A DNA stretch of 64,000 bases from Acinetobacter radioresistens DSM 6976 = NBRC 102413 = CIP 103788 (GTDB taxonomy: Bacteria; Pseudomonadota; Gammaproteobacteria; Pseudomonadales; Moraxellaceae), in NCBI RefSeq assembly GCF_006757745.1, contig NZ_AP019741.1:1-64000 (forward strand). Reading direction: 5' to 3'. Made by a program: the position numbers and the translations under genes. Of the stretch, positions 1-9,068 are shown in pieces. A model generated the notes under the pieces. That model had not been told where the DNA came from. It made no database searches and worked only from the letters and a program-made list of their open reading frames with translations. Within the stretch, counting starts at the first letter, position 1, and every line of letters begins with the position of its first letter.

Positions 1-441
1 TTTTGCTGTAAGCATACTTTTAATCAATGCAGTAAAACCCAAAACCAGTGAAACAAATATTACCCAGAACATCGTAATCTCGGTCCATTTATGCGGATAC
101 GGCGGTTCTTGGTTCCATGTCATGATGAACATCACGCAATAGAGAATAAAAATAATGCCACTTAGAAGCATAGACACCACGAGCAAGATCAATAAACCCT
201 TATCAATTTTCTTTGGCCCGAAATATGGCTCCACCTTAGATGCTGTCCATTCATTTTTTAAAACTTTATAAAATAGTATGGTTAAAACACTGACAACGAA
301 GGTCACAATCCCAACTGTCAACCAGTTAGGTTCTTGTTCTGAACTAAACTCTGATCCGATCATCACCAATAGAAACGGCGCATAAAACATGTAAAGTGAT
401 AAATAGGCCGTATTTTCTGTAGTCCAAAAATGCTTATTCAT
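1..441 (-). CDS. Partial four-TM membrane protein, function unknown
   Basis: The frame is open from an ATG at 441 to the window edge (147 codons, no stop), so the C-terminus lies outside. The translation begins MNKHFWTTENTAYLSLYMF and has about four hydrophobic segments (residues about 12-33, 42-63, 84-108, 124-145) joined by charged loops, so it should sit in the inner membrane. A purine-rich stretch (AGGTAAGCAA) precedes the start. It lies 21 nt downstream of the LPD1 gene on the same strand and is probably the last visible member of that operon. I do not recognise the family. Confidence 0.75.
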   Translation of the reverse strand, partial: MNKHFWTTENTAYLSLYMFYAPFLLVMIGSEFSSEQEPNWLTVGIVTFVVSVLTILFYKVLKNEWTASKVEPYFGPKKIDKGLLILLVVSMLLSGIIFILYCVMFIMTWNQEPPYPHKWTEITMFWVIFVSLVLGFTALIKSMLTAK

Positions 442-462
442 TTGCTTACCTTTAATACAATT

Positions 463-2100
463 TTATTTAGCGGGTGTTTTCCACGTATTCACTAAAGCAG
501 CAATCCAAGTATCCATTGCCTGTACCATCATTTCCCGCTCTGCACCTTCTGGATACATATTAAATTTTGCATTCCAACTAGACGGCGTTTGGTCTGTCCC
601 ATAAACCAGAAATTCATTAATTTCACCTTGCTCCACAAGTCTATCGCTGATCCACGATTCAAATGCACGCGCAAAAAGTTCAACCGGATCAGCCCAATAA
701 ACTTTTCTTGTTTGGCTATCCAGATTTACGCCATTTTTGCAAAAATTACTTGGTAACTTGCGTTTATGGTCCCCATCTGCAAATAACAACACATGCAGCA
801 AATCTGTGAACTCCGGCATCATCTGACTATCTTTCATATTGTTGTGTTCAAAGTAAAGATTATGCTTCACAGTCGGATGACGGCCCCGAATAACCTGACC
901 AAAATTTTCTGTGATGAAACTACTGACCAAATTGTTCCGCTTTGAAATGTAAGCATCGAGAGCGTGTCCAAATTCATGACTCAAAGCGCCGACTCCCTTA
1001 GTCTTGGTCAAATGAATAAGCCACTGGTCACGTTCAAAATGTGCAGCCACATTATCTGCTCCCTTACCACGACTGCCGAATGCAATACCAAGAGTACCCC
1101 CCAAAGAAGCAAAAGTCGGCGGCAATTTGAAGATACGAGCAAGGTCCATAAAAGAATCATACGTTGCATCTAGGAAACCCTGTCGTTCAGCCTGTGTTAC
1201 CCAATTACCGAACTCTACGCCACGAAAGCGGAATGTTTCTACAAATTTCTCTACGGATACTGGTTCATCATTACGATAATTAGGTCCCTGTCGTATAAAA
1301 GGTCGATCGAAGGTAGGACGTTTGGGCGGTTTTGATCGCTCTTTTTTCTGTTTGGGTGTGTTTTTACGAATGCTTAAGATTTCTTTTTCAAAAATTCGTT
1401 TTGATTCAGCCATCGCTTCATCAAATGTCTTATACGCTACCCAATCATTTAAAGTACTGACTGATTTGGCGGTTGCTCCCTTGACGGCGTACCATGAATC
1501 TTTTCTGGTACGTGTATCAGTAAGAATGCAGGCTCCATAATTATCCGTATCTAATATATCTTCATCCTCAGCCCAACCTAAAGCTTCAAGACAGTTTAAC
1601 CGTAGTCGTGCCTCCATATTCAAGCTTAAGGGATGGGTAACACTTCGTTGTGTTGATTTTCCTGCTGCATACTTTTCATAAAGCTTTTTAGAGTTTGGAT
1701 ACTTACTGCCCATAAAGGCATTAAAGTCATCAGTCAGTTTCTTTATGGATTCATAGTGTTCGTTTTCATAGGCATTTTTCAAAAATTCGATGCTGTACTG
1801 ATAAGCCTTGGCCCAACCATAATCTGTAATATTGAATCGTAGATATTCATACGGCTTACTGGTGAGGTTGTCATATACAATCATGAATAGGATTGCGTGT
1901 TTCGCTGTGTTTAGACCGCCTCTTACATCTTCCCTAAAGTTTGGCCGGCTCCACAACTTACGCTTGGTGATCTCACTCTCTGATCCGGACTGATTAAAAT
2001 TAAAATTAGCCGGTTGCGCCATGTCTTTTTTCGCGCCTTCAAACTTTTCCCCGACATCCCCGATATAGTTTTGAGATTCTGTATTATTCCCTATAGACAT
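463..2100 (-). CDS. LPD1-domain protein with zinc metallopeptidase motif
   Basis: This 545-aa cytoplasmic protein has no signal peptide. Its C-terminal half resembles the LPD1 domain found in 'large polyvalent proteins' of phages and plasmids: a stretch around FRGVEFGNWV (about residue 293) leads to the motif HEFGHALD at 375-382, a classic HExxH zinc-binding site. LPD1 proteins are known from mobile-element proteins that probably enter recipients or modify host factors; the peptidase activity here is inferred from the motif. The N-terminal half (1-280) is charged and unrecognised. A very strong ribosome site (GGGGGGAGG) precedes the start. It is read in the run 2423 to 2117 to this gene to the membrane gene at 441. 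Confidence 0.75.
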   Translation of the reverse strand: MSIGNNTESQNYIGDVGEKFEGAKKDMAQPANFNFNQSGSESEITKRKLWSRPNFREDVRGGLNTAKHAILFMIVYDNLTSKPYEYLRFNITDYGWAKAYQYSIEFLKNAYENEHYESIKKLTDDFNAFMGSKYPNSKKLYEKYAAGKSTQRSVTHPLSLNMEARLRLNCLEALGWAEDEDILDTDNYGACILTDTRTRKDSWYAVKGATAKSVSTLNDWVAYKTFDEAMAESKRIFEKEILSIRKNTPKQKKERSKPPKRPTFDRPFIRQGPNYRNDEPVSVEKFVETFRFRGVEFGNWVTQAERQGFLDATYDSFMDLARIFKLPPTFASLGGTLGIAFGSRGKGADNVAAHFERDQWLIHLTKTKGVGALSHEFGHALDAYISKRNNLVSSFITENFGQVIRGRHPTVKHNLYFEHNNMKDSQMMPEFTDLLHVLLFADGDHKRKLPSNFCKNGVNLDSQTRKVYWADPVELFARAFESWISDRLVEQGEINEFLVYGTDQTPSSWNAKFNMYPEGAEREMMVQAMDTWIAALVNTWKTPAK

Positions 2101-2116
2101 CTTAAAACCTCCCCCC

Positions 2117-2416
2117 TTAAAGCCACTTTAATTTTGATGATTGATAATCGAGAATTCCACTTAAGTAGACGGCGTATCTTAGAGCTTGATCCGCATCGAA
2201 CTTAATACCAAGTTCTCTTAAGAATTTGAGTTCATCTTTGAAAGTACGTTTATTGACGGTATCTCTGGAAGTAGCTGCATAGTAAGCATATTGGCCGGCC
2301 AAGTATTCTGATGTGAATTTTGGATGTCGGACAGTATGATCCATTGCAAAGAATGGAACCAGTTTAGAGAAATCCATATCCCATAGTGCGGCACATACTA
2401 TATATTCTGCATTCAT
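2117..2416 (-). CDS. Hypothetical 99-aa protein
   Basis: A short soluble protein with no signal peptide or membrane segment. It begins MNAEYIVCAALWDMDFSK and is rich in aromatic residues; predicted mainly helical. It lies 6 nt after the secreted-protein gene and 16 nt before the LPD1 gene, so it is almost certainly co-transcribed with both. I do not recognise a family. Its place next to a polyvalent metallopeptidase-like protein is the only clue to its role. Confidence 0.65.
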   Translation of the reverse strand: MNAEYIVCAALWDMDFSKLVPFFAMDHTVRHPKFTSEYLAGQYAYYAATSRDTVNKRTFKDELKFLRELGIKFDADQALRYAVYLSGILDYQSSKLKWL

Positions 2417-2422
2417 CGCTGC

Positions 2423-3217
2423 TTACTTCATTGGTTTGCAGACATACTTTTGAATGCTTCCAGAGATTTGATTGTCATTGGCGATCCTGAACTTAAGATC
2501 GTTATATGAATATCGTTCTTCTGCGGTGAGCTTCCCTTTACGGTCATGTTGAGCGATATGTAGGCGTGCCACTGTGCCTTTTTCACAATCAGCCAAATTT
2601 TTAGCAATGAGATAATCTCCATGAGGGAAAGATTCATTGTTATAGGCTTTGGAGGTGAGTTTGCTTGTAAACGCAACCAGTTTGTTTTTAGGGTTCTTAA
2701 TAATGGTCAGATCATCAATTTGAACCAAGACATTATCATCCTGAGCAACATAGGACCAAGTATTCTTAGTATCTATAGGAGGTAGAGGTTCAGCCTCAAT
2801 AACTTGGGCTGCTCTGGATGGTAGCATTGGACATAGATAGTCCATGACTTTTGTATAGATACTATTTGGGGCAATTTTAACAACATTGATTGCGCGGCCA
2901 TCATCTACGGTTTTGTATGTGATTTTTCCTGCGGGATTGTATTTAATCAATGAATAAAGAGTTTTGGTCGCCGTAACACAGTTAATGGTTTCTGTAGCGA
3001 TCAACAGTTCACCTCTATTTAAGCCGTTACCGCTCTCACTGGCTTCTAACCGACTTTTATAAAGTACTTCTTCGGTACGGTCGGCATTCATCAAGATTGA
3101 GTCTTTATCGATATAGAGCTTAGTACCAGACTTGTTGATACCAATAGGCTGCCATGATGCTGCATTCACATTAAGGGAAAATACAGCAGCACAGCTTAGT
3201 AATAATATTTTATTCAT
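2423..3217 (-). CDS. Secreted protein with two adhesin-E-like domains
   Basis: A signal peptide (MNKILLLSCAAVFSLNVNA, cleaved before ASWQ) sends this 264-aa protein to the periplasm or surface. Two similar halves follow (about 20-135 and 145-264). Each starts with an aromatic segment (SWQPIG / TWSYVA), has a tyrosine/valine strand plus DKDSI-like turn, a middle cysteine (NC / DC) and a C-terminal cysteine (LCPM / VCKP), as in the surface-adhesin protein E family (PF16747). The cysteine pairs could form one disulphide per domain. The family match is from pattern only. First gene of a minus-strand run toward the LPD1 gene. Confidence 0.6.
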   Translation of the reverse strand: MNKILLLSCAAVFSLNVNAASWQPIGINKSGTKLYIDKDSILMNADRTEEVLYKSRLEASESGNGLNRGELLIATETINCVTATKTLYSLIKYNPAGKITYKTVDDGRAINVVKIAPNSIYTKVMDYLCPMLPSRAAQVIEAEPLPPIDTKNTWSYVAQDDNVLVQIDDLTIIKNPKNKLVAFTSKLTSKAYNNESFPHGDYLIAKNLADCEKGTVARLHIAQHDRKGKLTAEERYSYNDLKFRIANDNQISGSIQKYVCKPMK

Positions 3218-3288
3218 AACGACTCTAAGGGTTTGTCATTATTAATTATTATAATGTTTATTTAATGATAAAGCATTATTACTATTAA

Positions 3289-4029
3289 TTATTGATAAAA
3301 CATTTTATAAATGAAAAATAGTACGACAACGAATATACAGAAATAAAGATAATTAAGAACAAAATCTAGTGTACTGTCACCTTTAATTTTGCGTACATAG
3401 TCTTTATGCTTACCGTCTATGTTTTCATCTACATCTTTGATTTTTTCATCAAGTAATTCTTTAAAAACATTCACATCATCTTTAGTAAATTTACCATTAG
3501 AGCGGAAGAATAATTTCAGAATAAAGCCTGTACCTTTCTCTATAGCAGCTTTACCAAACATGGGGTTGATATTGCCCTTGAGTTTGGCATCACCTACATT
3601 GGTGACAAAGCCCTCTACCTGAGATGAATCGACCTTTAACACTTTTGCTAGATGTTTGATGTGTGCATGGTTTTGAAAGATTGGATTATAGATAATGTTT
3701 TTATCACCACGCTTATTCCAGTGTAGCCAGTTCTTATCATCTATATCTCCTTTGAGTTCGCCATTAAGGTTTTTTGTTTCAATACAGAAGATACCTTTAC
3801 GGCTTAAGACAATATGATCGATCTGGGTTGTGCCTCCGGATACGGTCATAAAGGTTACGCCGTCATATACTTTTGCCCCACTCCATCCTAACCAGAATCT
3901 CAACTTTCGATCTACCTTAAGCTCACCCTGACGACCTAATTTATCCTTCTTTTTTTGAACCAGATATTTTCTTATGTATAGAAAAATGCCAATTAAAGTG
4001 AGTCCAGTGAGTAGATGATATATCTCCAT
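3289..4029 (-). CDS. Membrane-anchored NERD-domain protein
   Basis: The 246-aa protein has an N-terminal membrane segment (residues 3-20), a NERD domain (about 34-130) and a C-terminal membrane segment (226-244). NERD signatures are visible: GRQGE near 34, the core TTQIDHIVLSRKGIFCIETKN with the aspartate and the ET-K pair of the PD-(D/E)XK-like fold, and a following WLHWN. NERD domains are nuclease-related; activity is not proven for this one. Stand-alone gene, divergent from the lipoprotein gene at 4123 across a 90-bp AT-rich spacer. Confidence 0.8.
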   Translation of the reverse strand: MEIYHLLTGLTLIGIFLYIRKYLVQKKKDKLGRQGELKVDRKLRFWLGWSGAKVYDGVTFMTVSGGTTQIDHIVLSRKGIFCIETKNLNGELKGDIDDKNWLHWNKRGDKNIIYNPIFQNHAHIKHLAKVLKVDSSQVEGFVTNVGDAKLKGNINPMFGKAAIEKGTGFILKLFFRSNGKFTKDDVNVFKELLDEKIKDVDENIDGKHKDYVRKIKGDSTLDFVLNYLYFCIFVVVLFFIYKMFYQ

Positions 4030-4122
4030 TTTACTGCTCTATAAATTAATATTAAATTTATAATACTAAAATTTATATTAAATGTTATTATAATATTACT
4101 AATATTTTAATATTTACTCGTC

Positions 4123-5163
4123 ATGAAAAAACGTCATAGTGTTAATCTTATATGCGCTTTATCAGTAACATTGGTTGGCTGTGGTTCGACTGGAACACAT
4201 GAGATCGGTAGACTACTTGCGGCTCCACTCATGACTGACTGCATGAATAATGCCATTTCCTATATCTACAATAATCAAAAAACAGAATTTGATACGGCTA
4301 ATATTTCTTTGAATACGCCACAAGAAGATGACATCACTTATATAGGTAAATCAATCAAGTCATATTTAAGCAATCAAACTGAAACCATGCAGCAATACTC
4401 AGAAGTATTAAATAAATATCCTACTGTAAGCGTGGTCAGTCTTGGCTTAACATCGGATCGGGACCAAATAAGCTGCGATTATGTTTATTTCGCAGATAAG
4501 AACAAAATCTCTCAAAAGCCTTTGCTTTACAAAATATCGGGTGCTAACCAAAAACACTACATCCTTGCTGATCAACCAGTCAGTGAAATCAGCCCTATTG
4601 AATACCTTTTTGAACTTCCAAAGAATCAAAACGGATTCCGTCTATTCAATTTAGAATTTAAGAAAAATACGTTTAAACCTACTTTAAACAATTCAGATGT
4701 TTTAAAAAGAATTGAAGATGTTGTAAGCAGTAATAACTTAATGGAATTTTATGACTTGGATCAGCCGGTTCAAGCAGCTTTATCTGTGCAACTTGCAAAC
4801 TATGCGACTGCTAATCTGGACATTCCTACTTTCTTACCTCAGAACCCAATTCGTCTTACTCCACCTATTAACAAGAATCTTGACCTCAAGATTGATATTA
4901 CGGATGAAGAAAATATTAATGCCAAGCGTATGCAACGTTTCAATGAAGAACGCTATGTCGATCCACTGACAGGCATTAACACCACTCGTAACGTTCTACA
5001 ACAGATGCGCGAAGAACTTGGCTTAACCAGTAACCGGTTTGATGTGGGTGGTGAAGGAACAGATTTAAGCATTAATACCAGTAATTTTACTCAAGAAGAA
5101 ATTCTGCAAAGTCGCCGTGAGATGCAGCAAGAACAAGAAAGACAATGGGATGTTCAACGATGA
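4123..5163 (+). CDS. Lipoprotein of unknown function
   Basis: The N-terminus has a lipobox (LVGC, Cys20) after a hydrophobic leader, so the mature protein should be lipid-anchored in the envelope. The rest (346 aa in all) is polar and has no recognised domain; the last 30 residues are rich in E, Q and R and probably helical. The stop overlaps the start of the Sel1 gene (ATGA at 5160-5163), which implies translational coupling. An AT-rich promoter region (4030-4122) is shared with the divergent NERD gene. Confidence 0.75.
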   Translation: MKKRHSVNLICALSVTLVGCGSTGTHEIGRLLAAPLMTDCMNNAISYIYNNQKTEFDTANISLNTPQEDDITYIGKSIKSYLSNQTETMQQYSEVLNKYPTVSVVSLGLTSDRDQISCDYVYFADKNKISQKPLLYKISGANQKHYILADQPVSEISPIEYLFELPKNQNGFRLFNLEFKKNTFKPTLNNSDVLKRIEDVVSSNNLMEFYDLDQPVQAALSVQLANYATANLDIPTFLPQNPIRLTPPINKNLDLKIDITDEENINAKRMQRFNEERYVDPLTGINTTRNVLQQMREELGLTSNRFDVGGEGTDLSINTSNFTQEEILQSRREMQQEQERQWDVQR

Positions 5164-6029
5164 ACTACTTCCAACGATTAGGTAATTATATAGGGGCAAT
5201 GCGCGGCAATCCTGATGCTCAGTTTAAGATTGCTAACCTGATGAATCAGAATGATGATCCAGACTCCAAAGATCGTGCCTTTACTTGGTTTATGAACTCA
5301 GCAGACCAAGGCCACCCAGAATCTTGCATGTATATGATTCGTCATGCTATCCGGATCAACGATATTGATAATGCTGTCAAATATCTGCGCTTGAGTCTGC
5401 CCTCCGAAAATGGAGTAAATGAGGCTCTGCTTGGGCAAATGCTTCTGAATGCCTATACACAGCATATCGATCAGCAGCGCATGAATAATGGCAACTTGAA
5501 AGCTGTGACTGAATTGGATCACTACATTCAATCACTTTATCCGGCTCCTGCAAAAAATGAATTAAATTTGCTTTCACCCGAAGTCGCTTTGAAAACTTTA
5601 GACGAAGCTTTAAAACATTTAAAAGTCGGGATCGAATATCAAAATCCACTCGCCCTCCATGCTTTAGCCGTCTACACCCTCGAATATAAAACTGACATTA
5701 ATCAGGAAGAAAAAATACAAGCTGTTAAATGGCTCACGCTTGCTTCTAACAAAAACTTTGCGCCGTCCCTTCAAGTTCTGGCAGGGATTTATGAGAACGG
5801 CTTGTATGGCTATAAGGCCAATATAGAGCATGGCCTTAAGCTGCGTATTAAAGCTGCGGAAACAGGCTCTAAAGAAGCTCAATACACACTTGGAATGCTC
5901 ATCTTTAAAGGTAATGGCTTTCAACAAAATCGAGCGGAAGGTAAAAAACTTATCAAAATGGCTGCGGATCAAGGCTATCAGGAAGCAATTGATTTTTTGG
6001 AAACGGTTGAGGTAAATAATAATGGATAA
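5160..6029 (+). CDS. Sel1-repeat (SLR/TPR-like) protein
   Basis: Contains several Sel1-like repeats of about 36 residues. The clearest lie near residues 15-50 (AQFKIANLMNQN...AFTWFMNSADQGH) and in the last 120 residues (LQVLAGIYENG, AQYTLGMLIFKGNG...GKKLIKMAADQGY). Such solenoids mediate protein-protein contacts. No signal peptide, so probably cytoplasmic. I chose ATG 5160 because it forms an ATGA overlap with the lipoprotein stop and has GGGA upstream; an in-frame ATG at 5145 is possible. It overlaps the next gene by 8 nt, so the three genes are an operon. Confidence 0.85.
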   Translation: MNYFQRLGNYIGAMRGNPDAQFKIANLMNQNDDPDSKDRAFTWFMNSADQGHPESCMYMIRHAIRINDIDNAVKYLRLSLPSENGVNEALLGQMLLNAYTQHIDQQRMNNGNLKAVTELDHYIQSLYPAPAKNELNLLSPEVALKTLDEALKHLKVGIEYQNPLALHALAVYTLEYKTDINQEEKIQAVKWLTLASNKNFAPSLQVLAGIYENGLYGYKANIEHGLKLRIKAAETGSKEAQYTLGMLIFKGNGFQQNRAEGKKLIKMAADQGYQEAIDFLETVEVNNNG

Positions 6030-6273
6030 GGCAAAAACTATTGAATGCACTGTAATTCGTGATGTGAGAACACCGGATTTTTTTCATTCTTTAACTGAAA
6101 GTGATATTGAAACTATCGCCTTAAAATTAAGTGATGATCCCAAAGGTCGATTTAAAGAGCATTTAAATGATAAGCTCATTCGAGAATTTATTGTATTCCT
6201 ATCCAATATCAAACCAGAAATGGTCACTAAATTTCAAAGATATAAGAAGCGTAAAGTGAAGAAGGCTGCATAA
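6022..6273 (+). CDS. Hypothetical 83-aa protein
   Basis: A small charged protein with a basic C-terminus (YKKRKVKKAA), overlapping the end of the Sel1 gene and ending just before a strong terminator. The middle contains LTESDIETIALKLSDD, likely helical. The basic tail suggests nucleic-acid or acidic-partner binding, but no family is recognised. Confidence 0.65.
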   Translation: MDKAKTIECTVIRDVRTPDFFHSLTESDIETIALKLSDDPKGRFKEHLNDKLIREFIVFLSNIKPEMVTKFQRYKKRKVKKAA

Positions 6274-6286
6274 GCCTTCTTTTTTT
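6261..6286 (+). terminator. Rho-independent terminator of the 4123-6273 operon
   Basis: A 7-bp stem (GAAGGCT / AGCCTTC, loop GCATA) is followed by seven T. It overlaps the last codons of the 83-aa gene. Confidence 0.85.
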
Positions 6287-6320
6287 ATGATCAAACCACA
6301 TTCAATATGGGTAGGATTTT

Positions 6321-6512
6321 ATGATAGGTACAGAAGCTTCGATATTTATTGGTTTAGCATCAATATTATTTGTGCTGTTGTTTATAGCGGTTGGATGTTT
6401 TCATGCTTATAAACTGATAGGACGAAAAAGGGATTTGGCAATCTCAGTGTTAATTTTTGCCCTATTCTTTTCAGATATTTTCGCCATTGTTTATTTTGCG
6501 GCAGCCGCTTAA
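6321..6512 (+). CDS. Small two-TM membrane protein (63 aa)
   Basis: Two hydrophobic helices (about 6-28 and 40-61) are joined by a short basic loop (KLIGRKRD). Size and shape fit a small inner-membrane protein. It lies after the terminator at 6286 and converges on the 288-aa gene, whose stop it overlaps by a few bases. Function unknown. Confidence 0.6.
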   Translation: MIGTEASIFIGLASILFVLLFIAVGCFHAYKLIGRKRDLAISVLIFALFFSDIFAIVYFAAAA

Positions 6513-7375
6513 GGGACAATAACTGGCACACCGATCAAGCTTGCCATATCCTGATTTTCTTCTTGAGTATGCTGATCTAAAGTCAGTTTATTCCATATTT
6601 TGTATGAAATCTCTGCATTATCTTTCATGATCGCCACTACATCACCAGATACATCAGGTCTAGCTGAAATCATCCGATATTCACTTAAAAGCACTTTAGT
6701 ATTCAAAGTAAAATAAATGGCTTTTTTCTTAGTCAATATGGCTTGCTTAGCTACAAACTTTTCGCATTGTTTTATATATTCATTATTCTTTTCTAACCAC
6801 TGACCATGTAAAGACCAAACAAGACTAGGCATATTCTCTGATTTAATTGACTGCAATCTTTCTACTTCTAACGTAGGTACATATACATAACTGTATTGTT
6901 CCCCGATCCACCCTTTTCCTAAGTCGAACAGTGGCTCTATATCTATGGCCTCTTTATTCAAGTTGTCATGAGGCCATCTTACAGGGAAATCATCAAACGC
7001 TTTCCATAGTGATACGTCATGAGAGAGTAATTGGTTTTTACTTGTACTCTGATACAGCTTTTTTACATAATTCGTTATTATATGTTTACGGACGACCTGT
7101 GTTCCTCTGACCTTATAACTCCATTCATACACCACATAAAATTGCTTCAAAAGTGATGTTGGCAGTTCGATTAAAATCCCATTAATGAAGCCGTTACCAC
7201 TCTTGTCCTTCGCAATATATAAAGATTTATTTTCAGGATGCTGAACGGCGCGTAATATTTTACCGTCAATACTGACATTCATATCAGGAATCGTAATTGA
7301 AAGTAATTTTATACTTTTGACATGTTTATGTGGATTATAAAACTTAGGAACTAAATGTAATAACACGCGAATCAC
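6509..7375 (-). CDS. Hypothetical 288-aa protein
   Basis: A soluble protein of mixed composition with no signal peptide and no recognised family. It has many aromatic residues (YVVYEWSYKVRG, WIGEQYSYVYVP) and a central WPHD; the C-terminus ends in a short hydrophobic tail (GVPVIVP). It appears to be its own unit: upstream lies a 270-bp region with the 242-aa gene, downstream it converges with the small membrane protein. Confidence 0.65.
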   Translation of the reverse strand: MIRVLLHLVPKFYNPHKHVKSIKLLSITIPDMNVSIDGKILRAVQHPENKSLYIAKDKSGNGFINGILIELPTSLLKQFYVVYEWSYKVRGTQVVRKHIITNYVKKLYQSTSKNQLLSHDVSLWKAFDDFPVRWPHDNLNKEAIDIEPLFDLGKGWIGEQYSYVYVPTLEVERLQSIKSENMPSLVWSLHGQWLEKNNEYIKQCEKFVAKQAILTKKKAIYFTLNTKVLLSEYRMISARPDVSGDVVAIMKDNAEISYKIWNKLTLDQHTQEENQDMASLIGVPVIVP

Positions 7376-7434
7376 CAGTATTGAGAAAGGCTCAACAAAT
7401 ACTTATTGGTGAGGCCACTCGCGGAATTATATTA

Positions 7435-8097
7435 TTATAATTCTGATAATTCAGCTTTAATTTCCGGCAATTCGCTTTCATCAATATTGGATGAAAAATA
7501 TTTTAGGTCTACTCGCACAAAATCTACAACTGAAAGGCTTAACAACTCAATATCAATCAGATCATCTTTTAATTCGTCATGCTCTTTTTTGATGATTTCA
7601 TTCGGGTCATAACATCCTGCATTTTCATCCTTCACAGTGATGAATCGTGAATTATAGACATGAGAATTGTGCAAAAACTCTTTTGCTTCATCTTCATTAT
7701 CAAAGTTCAGATAAATTGGATTCGCCTTAAGAATTGAAAAGCAAAAACCGTTGTCCTCCAAGGTTTCACAAATCGGTTTTTTAGGGAATTGACGGCACAT
7801 TAAATGAAAAATAATTTCATCATTCGGGTTATATGTATCGCTGATCTCATTAGTAATATTGAACATCTGCTGATAGACAGACATAGACTTGGAACCACTT
7901 TCAACACGAATAAACTGAACGTGGTTGATTGAGTTAATTCGAGCAATCTTTCTTATAAGTTGGCTGAGCGATTTTATTGTTCTGAACTGATCTTTTGAAT
8001 ATAGAAAAATGACAGTTTCATATTTATATAAGTGGGACCTAATACTGATATAGGACCATAGGAAACTTTGCATATCCACTAAGAGAATTCGCTTCAT
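7435..8097 (-). CDS. Hypothetical protein, possible NYN/PIN-like fold
   Basis: I start at ATG 8097 (MKRILLVDMQSFLWSYISIR), preceded by AGGAT. The longer frame to 8163 would run through the terminator hairpin of the upstream gene. The beginning, with a hydrophobic strand ending in LVDMQSF, followed later by YETVIFLYSKDQ, resembles the start of NYN/PIN-type RNase folds, where the first aspartate is catalytic; this is a weak structural guess. The C-terminal third is acidic. Function unknown. Confidence 0.6.
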   Translation of the reverse strand: MKRILLVDMQSFLWSYISIRSHLYKYETVIFLYSKDQFRTIKSLSQLIRKIARINSINHVQFIRVESGSKSMSVYQQMFNITNEISDTYNPNDEIIFHLMCRQFPKKPICETLEDNGFCFSILKANPIYLNFDNEDEAKEFLHNSHVYNSRFITVKDENAGCYDPNEIIKKEHDELKDDLIDIELLSLSVVDFVRVDLKYFSSNIDESELPEIKAELSEL

Positions 8098-8137
8098 TAC
8101 AATAAATCCTGTTAGTCGGTATATGGTTAAAGGGAAA

Positions 8138-8161
8138 GCCCGACCATCGGAATGATCGGGC
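8138..8161 (-). terminator. Terminator downstream of the MazG-like gene
   Basis: A GCCCGA...TCGGGC stem read on the minus strand is followed by TTTCCCTTT. It separates the MazG-like gene from the gene starting at 8097. Confidence 0.65.
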
Positions 8162-8167
8162 AATTAA

Positions 8168-8950
8168 TTAAGCTGCCTCGCCTTCTAGCAAAGCCAAAGC
8201 TTTAAATTTTACGTTTGGATAGCATTGCCATACCGATTTTTCGTCTGTAATTTCTTCAAATACTGGTGATTGCCACTGATAGAATTTTAAGAATTTTCCC
8301 TTACTGATGATCTCTCCACCAAATTCCTGCACTTTGCTCGAAAAGATTGCATAACCATGGTTGGTTTTTTCGTAATGAGTTTCACAGCCTTTTTCTGCAT
8401 ACACCTGAACTGATTTTTCAGCATCTTCAATTGTTGGACAGATTTTAGTAAGCGAAGCCTTGGTTATTGCTACCAGATCATCTCGGATCGTAAACTTAGA
8501 AAACTCAGGTAAACCGTGGTAAGTACGTGCCATAACACGGATTACTTGACGCTTAACTTCATCTAAATCCTTTGCCAGAATTGCAGCTTCAAGTTTTACT
8601 ACGGCCTCATAAATATCATCTACATAGCAAAGATAATCTTCACGGGGGAACAAGGTTTCCTCAAAGTAGATGTCTTTCAGGTCTTTTTCTCGAATCGGCA
8701 TATCGATCAGATAGGCTAGAGCTAAAATAGTCGTGATTACATCACCAATTCCATCACGTAGTTCAAGATAATCTTCATCTCGTACCGCACGAACCAGTTC
8801 ACGGAATTCAGAAAGGAAAATATTAAAACTTCCTATTGCAGCCGTTTGATTTTCCAAATCAAACGATCCACGTACTCGGGTAAATTCTTCTTGTAGTGCA
8901 TAAATCATTGGATAATCATGCAAATCTAAAATAGATGAAAGTGTTCCCAC
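8168..8950 (-). CDS. MazG-like NTP pyrophosphohydrolase domain protein
   Basis: The N-terminal part has the metal-binding pattern of all-alpha NTP pyrophosphatases (MazG/PRA-PH type): E48-F-R-E51, then ELRDGIGD at 63-70, in long helices. These enzymes hydrolyse (d)NTPs to NMP plus pyrophosphate and occur often in phages and plasmids, where they alter nucleotide pools. The C-terminal 130 residues are not recognised and end in a segment rich in K, F and W (KGKFLKFYQWQSPVF). 260 aa is longer than a minimal MazG domain (about 100 aa), so a second domain is likely. Stand-alone gene with its own terminator. Confidence 0.65.
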   Translation of the reverse strand: MGTLSSILDLHDYPMIYALQEEFTRVRGSFDLENQTAAIGSFNIFLSEFRELVRAVRDEDYLELRDGIGDVITTILALAYLIDMPIREKDLKDIYFEETLFPREDYLCYVDDIYEAVVKLEAAILAKDLDEVKRQVIRVMARTYHGLPEFSKFTIRDDLVAITKASLTKICPTIEDAEKSVQVYAEKGCETHYEKTNHGYAIFSSKVQEFGGEIISKGKFLKFYQWQSPVFEEITDEKSVWQCYPNVKFKALALLEGEAA

Positions 8951-9068
8951 AATAAAATACTCAGTAAAAAACCTATTTCATTATTATAACATGATTTAAT
9001 ATTAAATTAATATTATGGTTAATATAATATTAGAATAATATTAAAACTATATATTAATATTATTACTA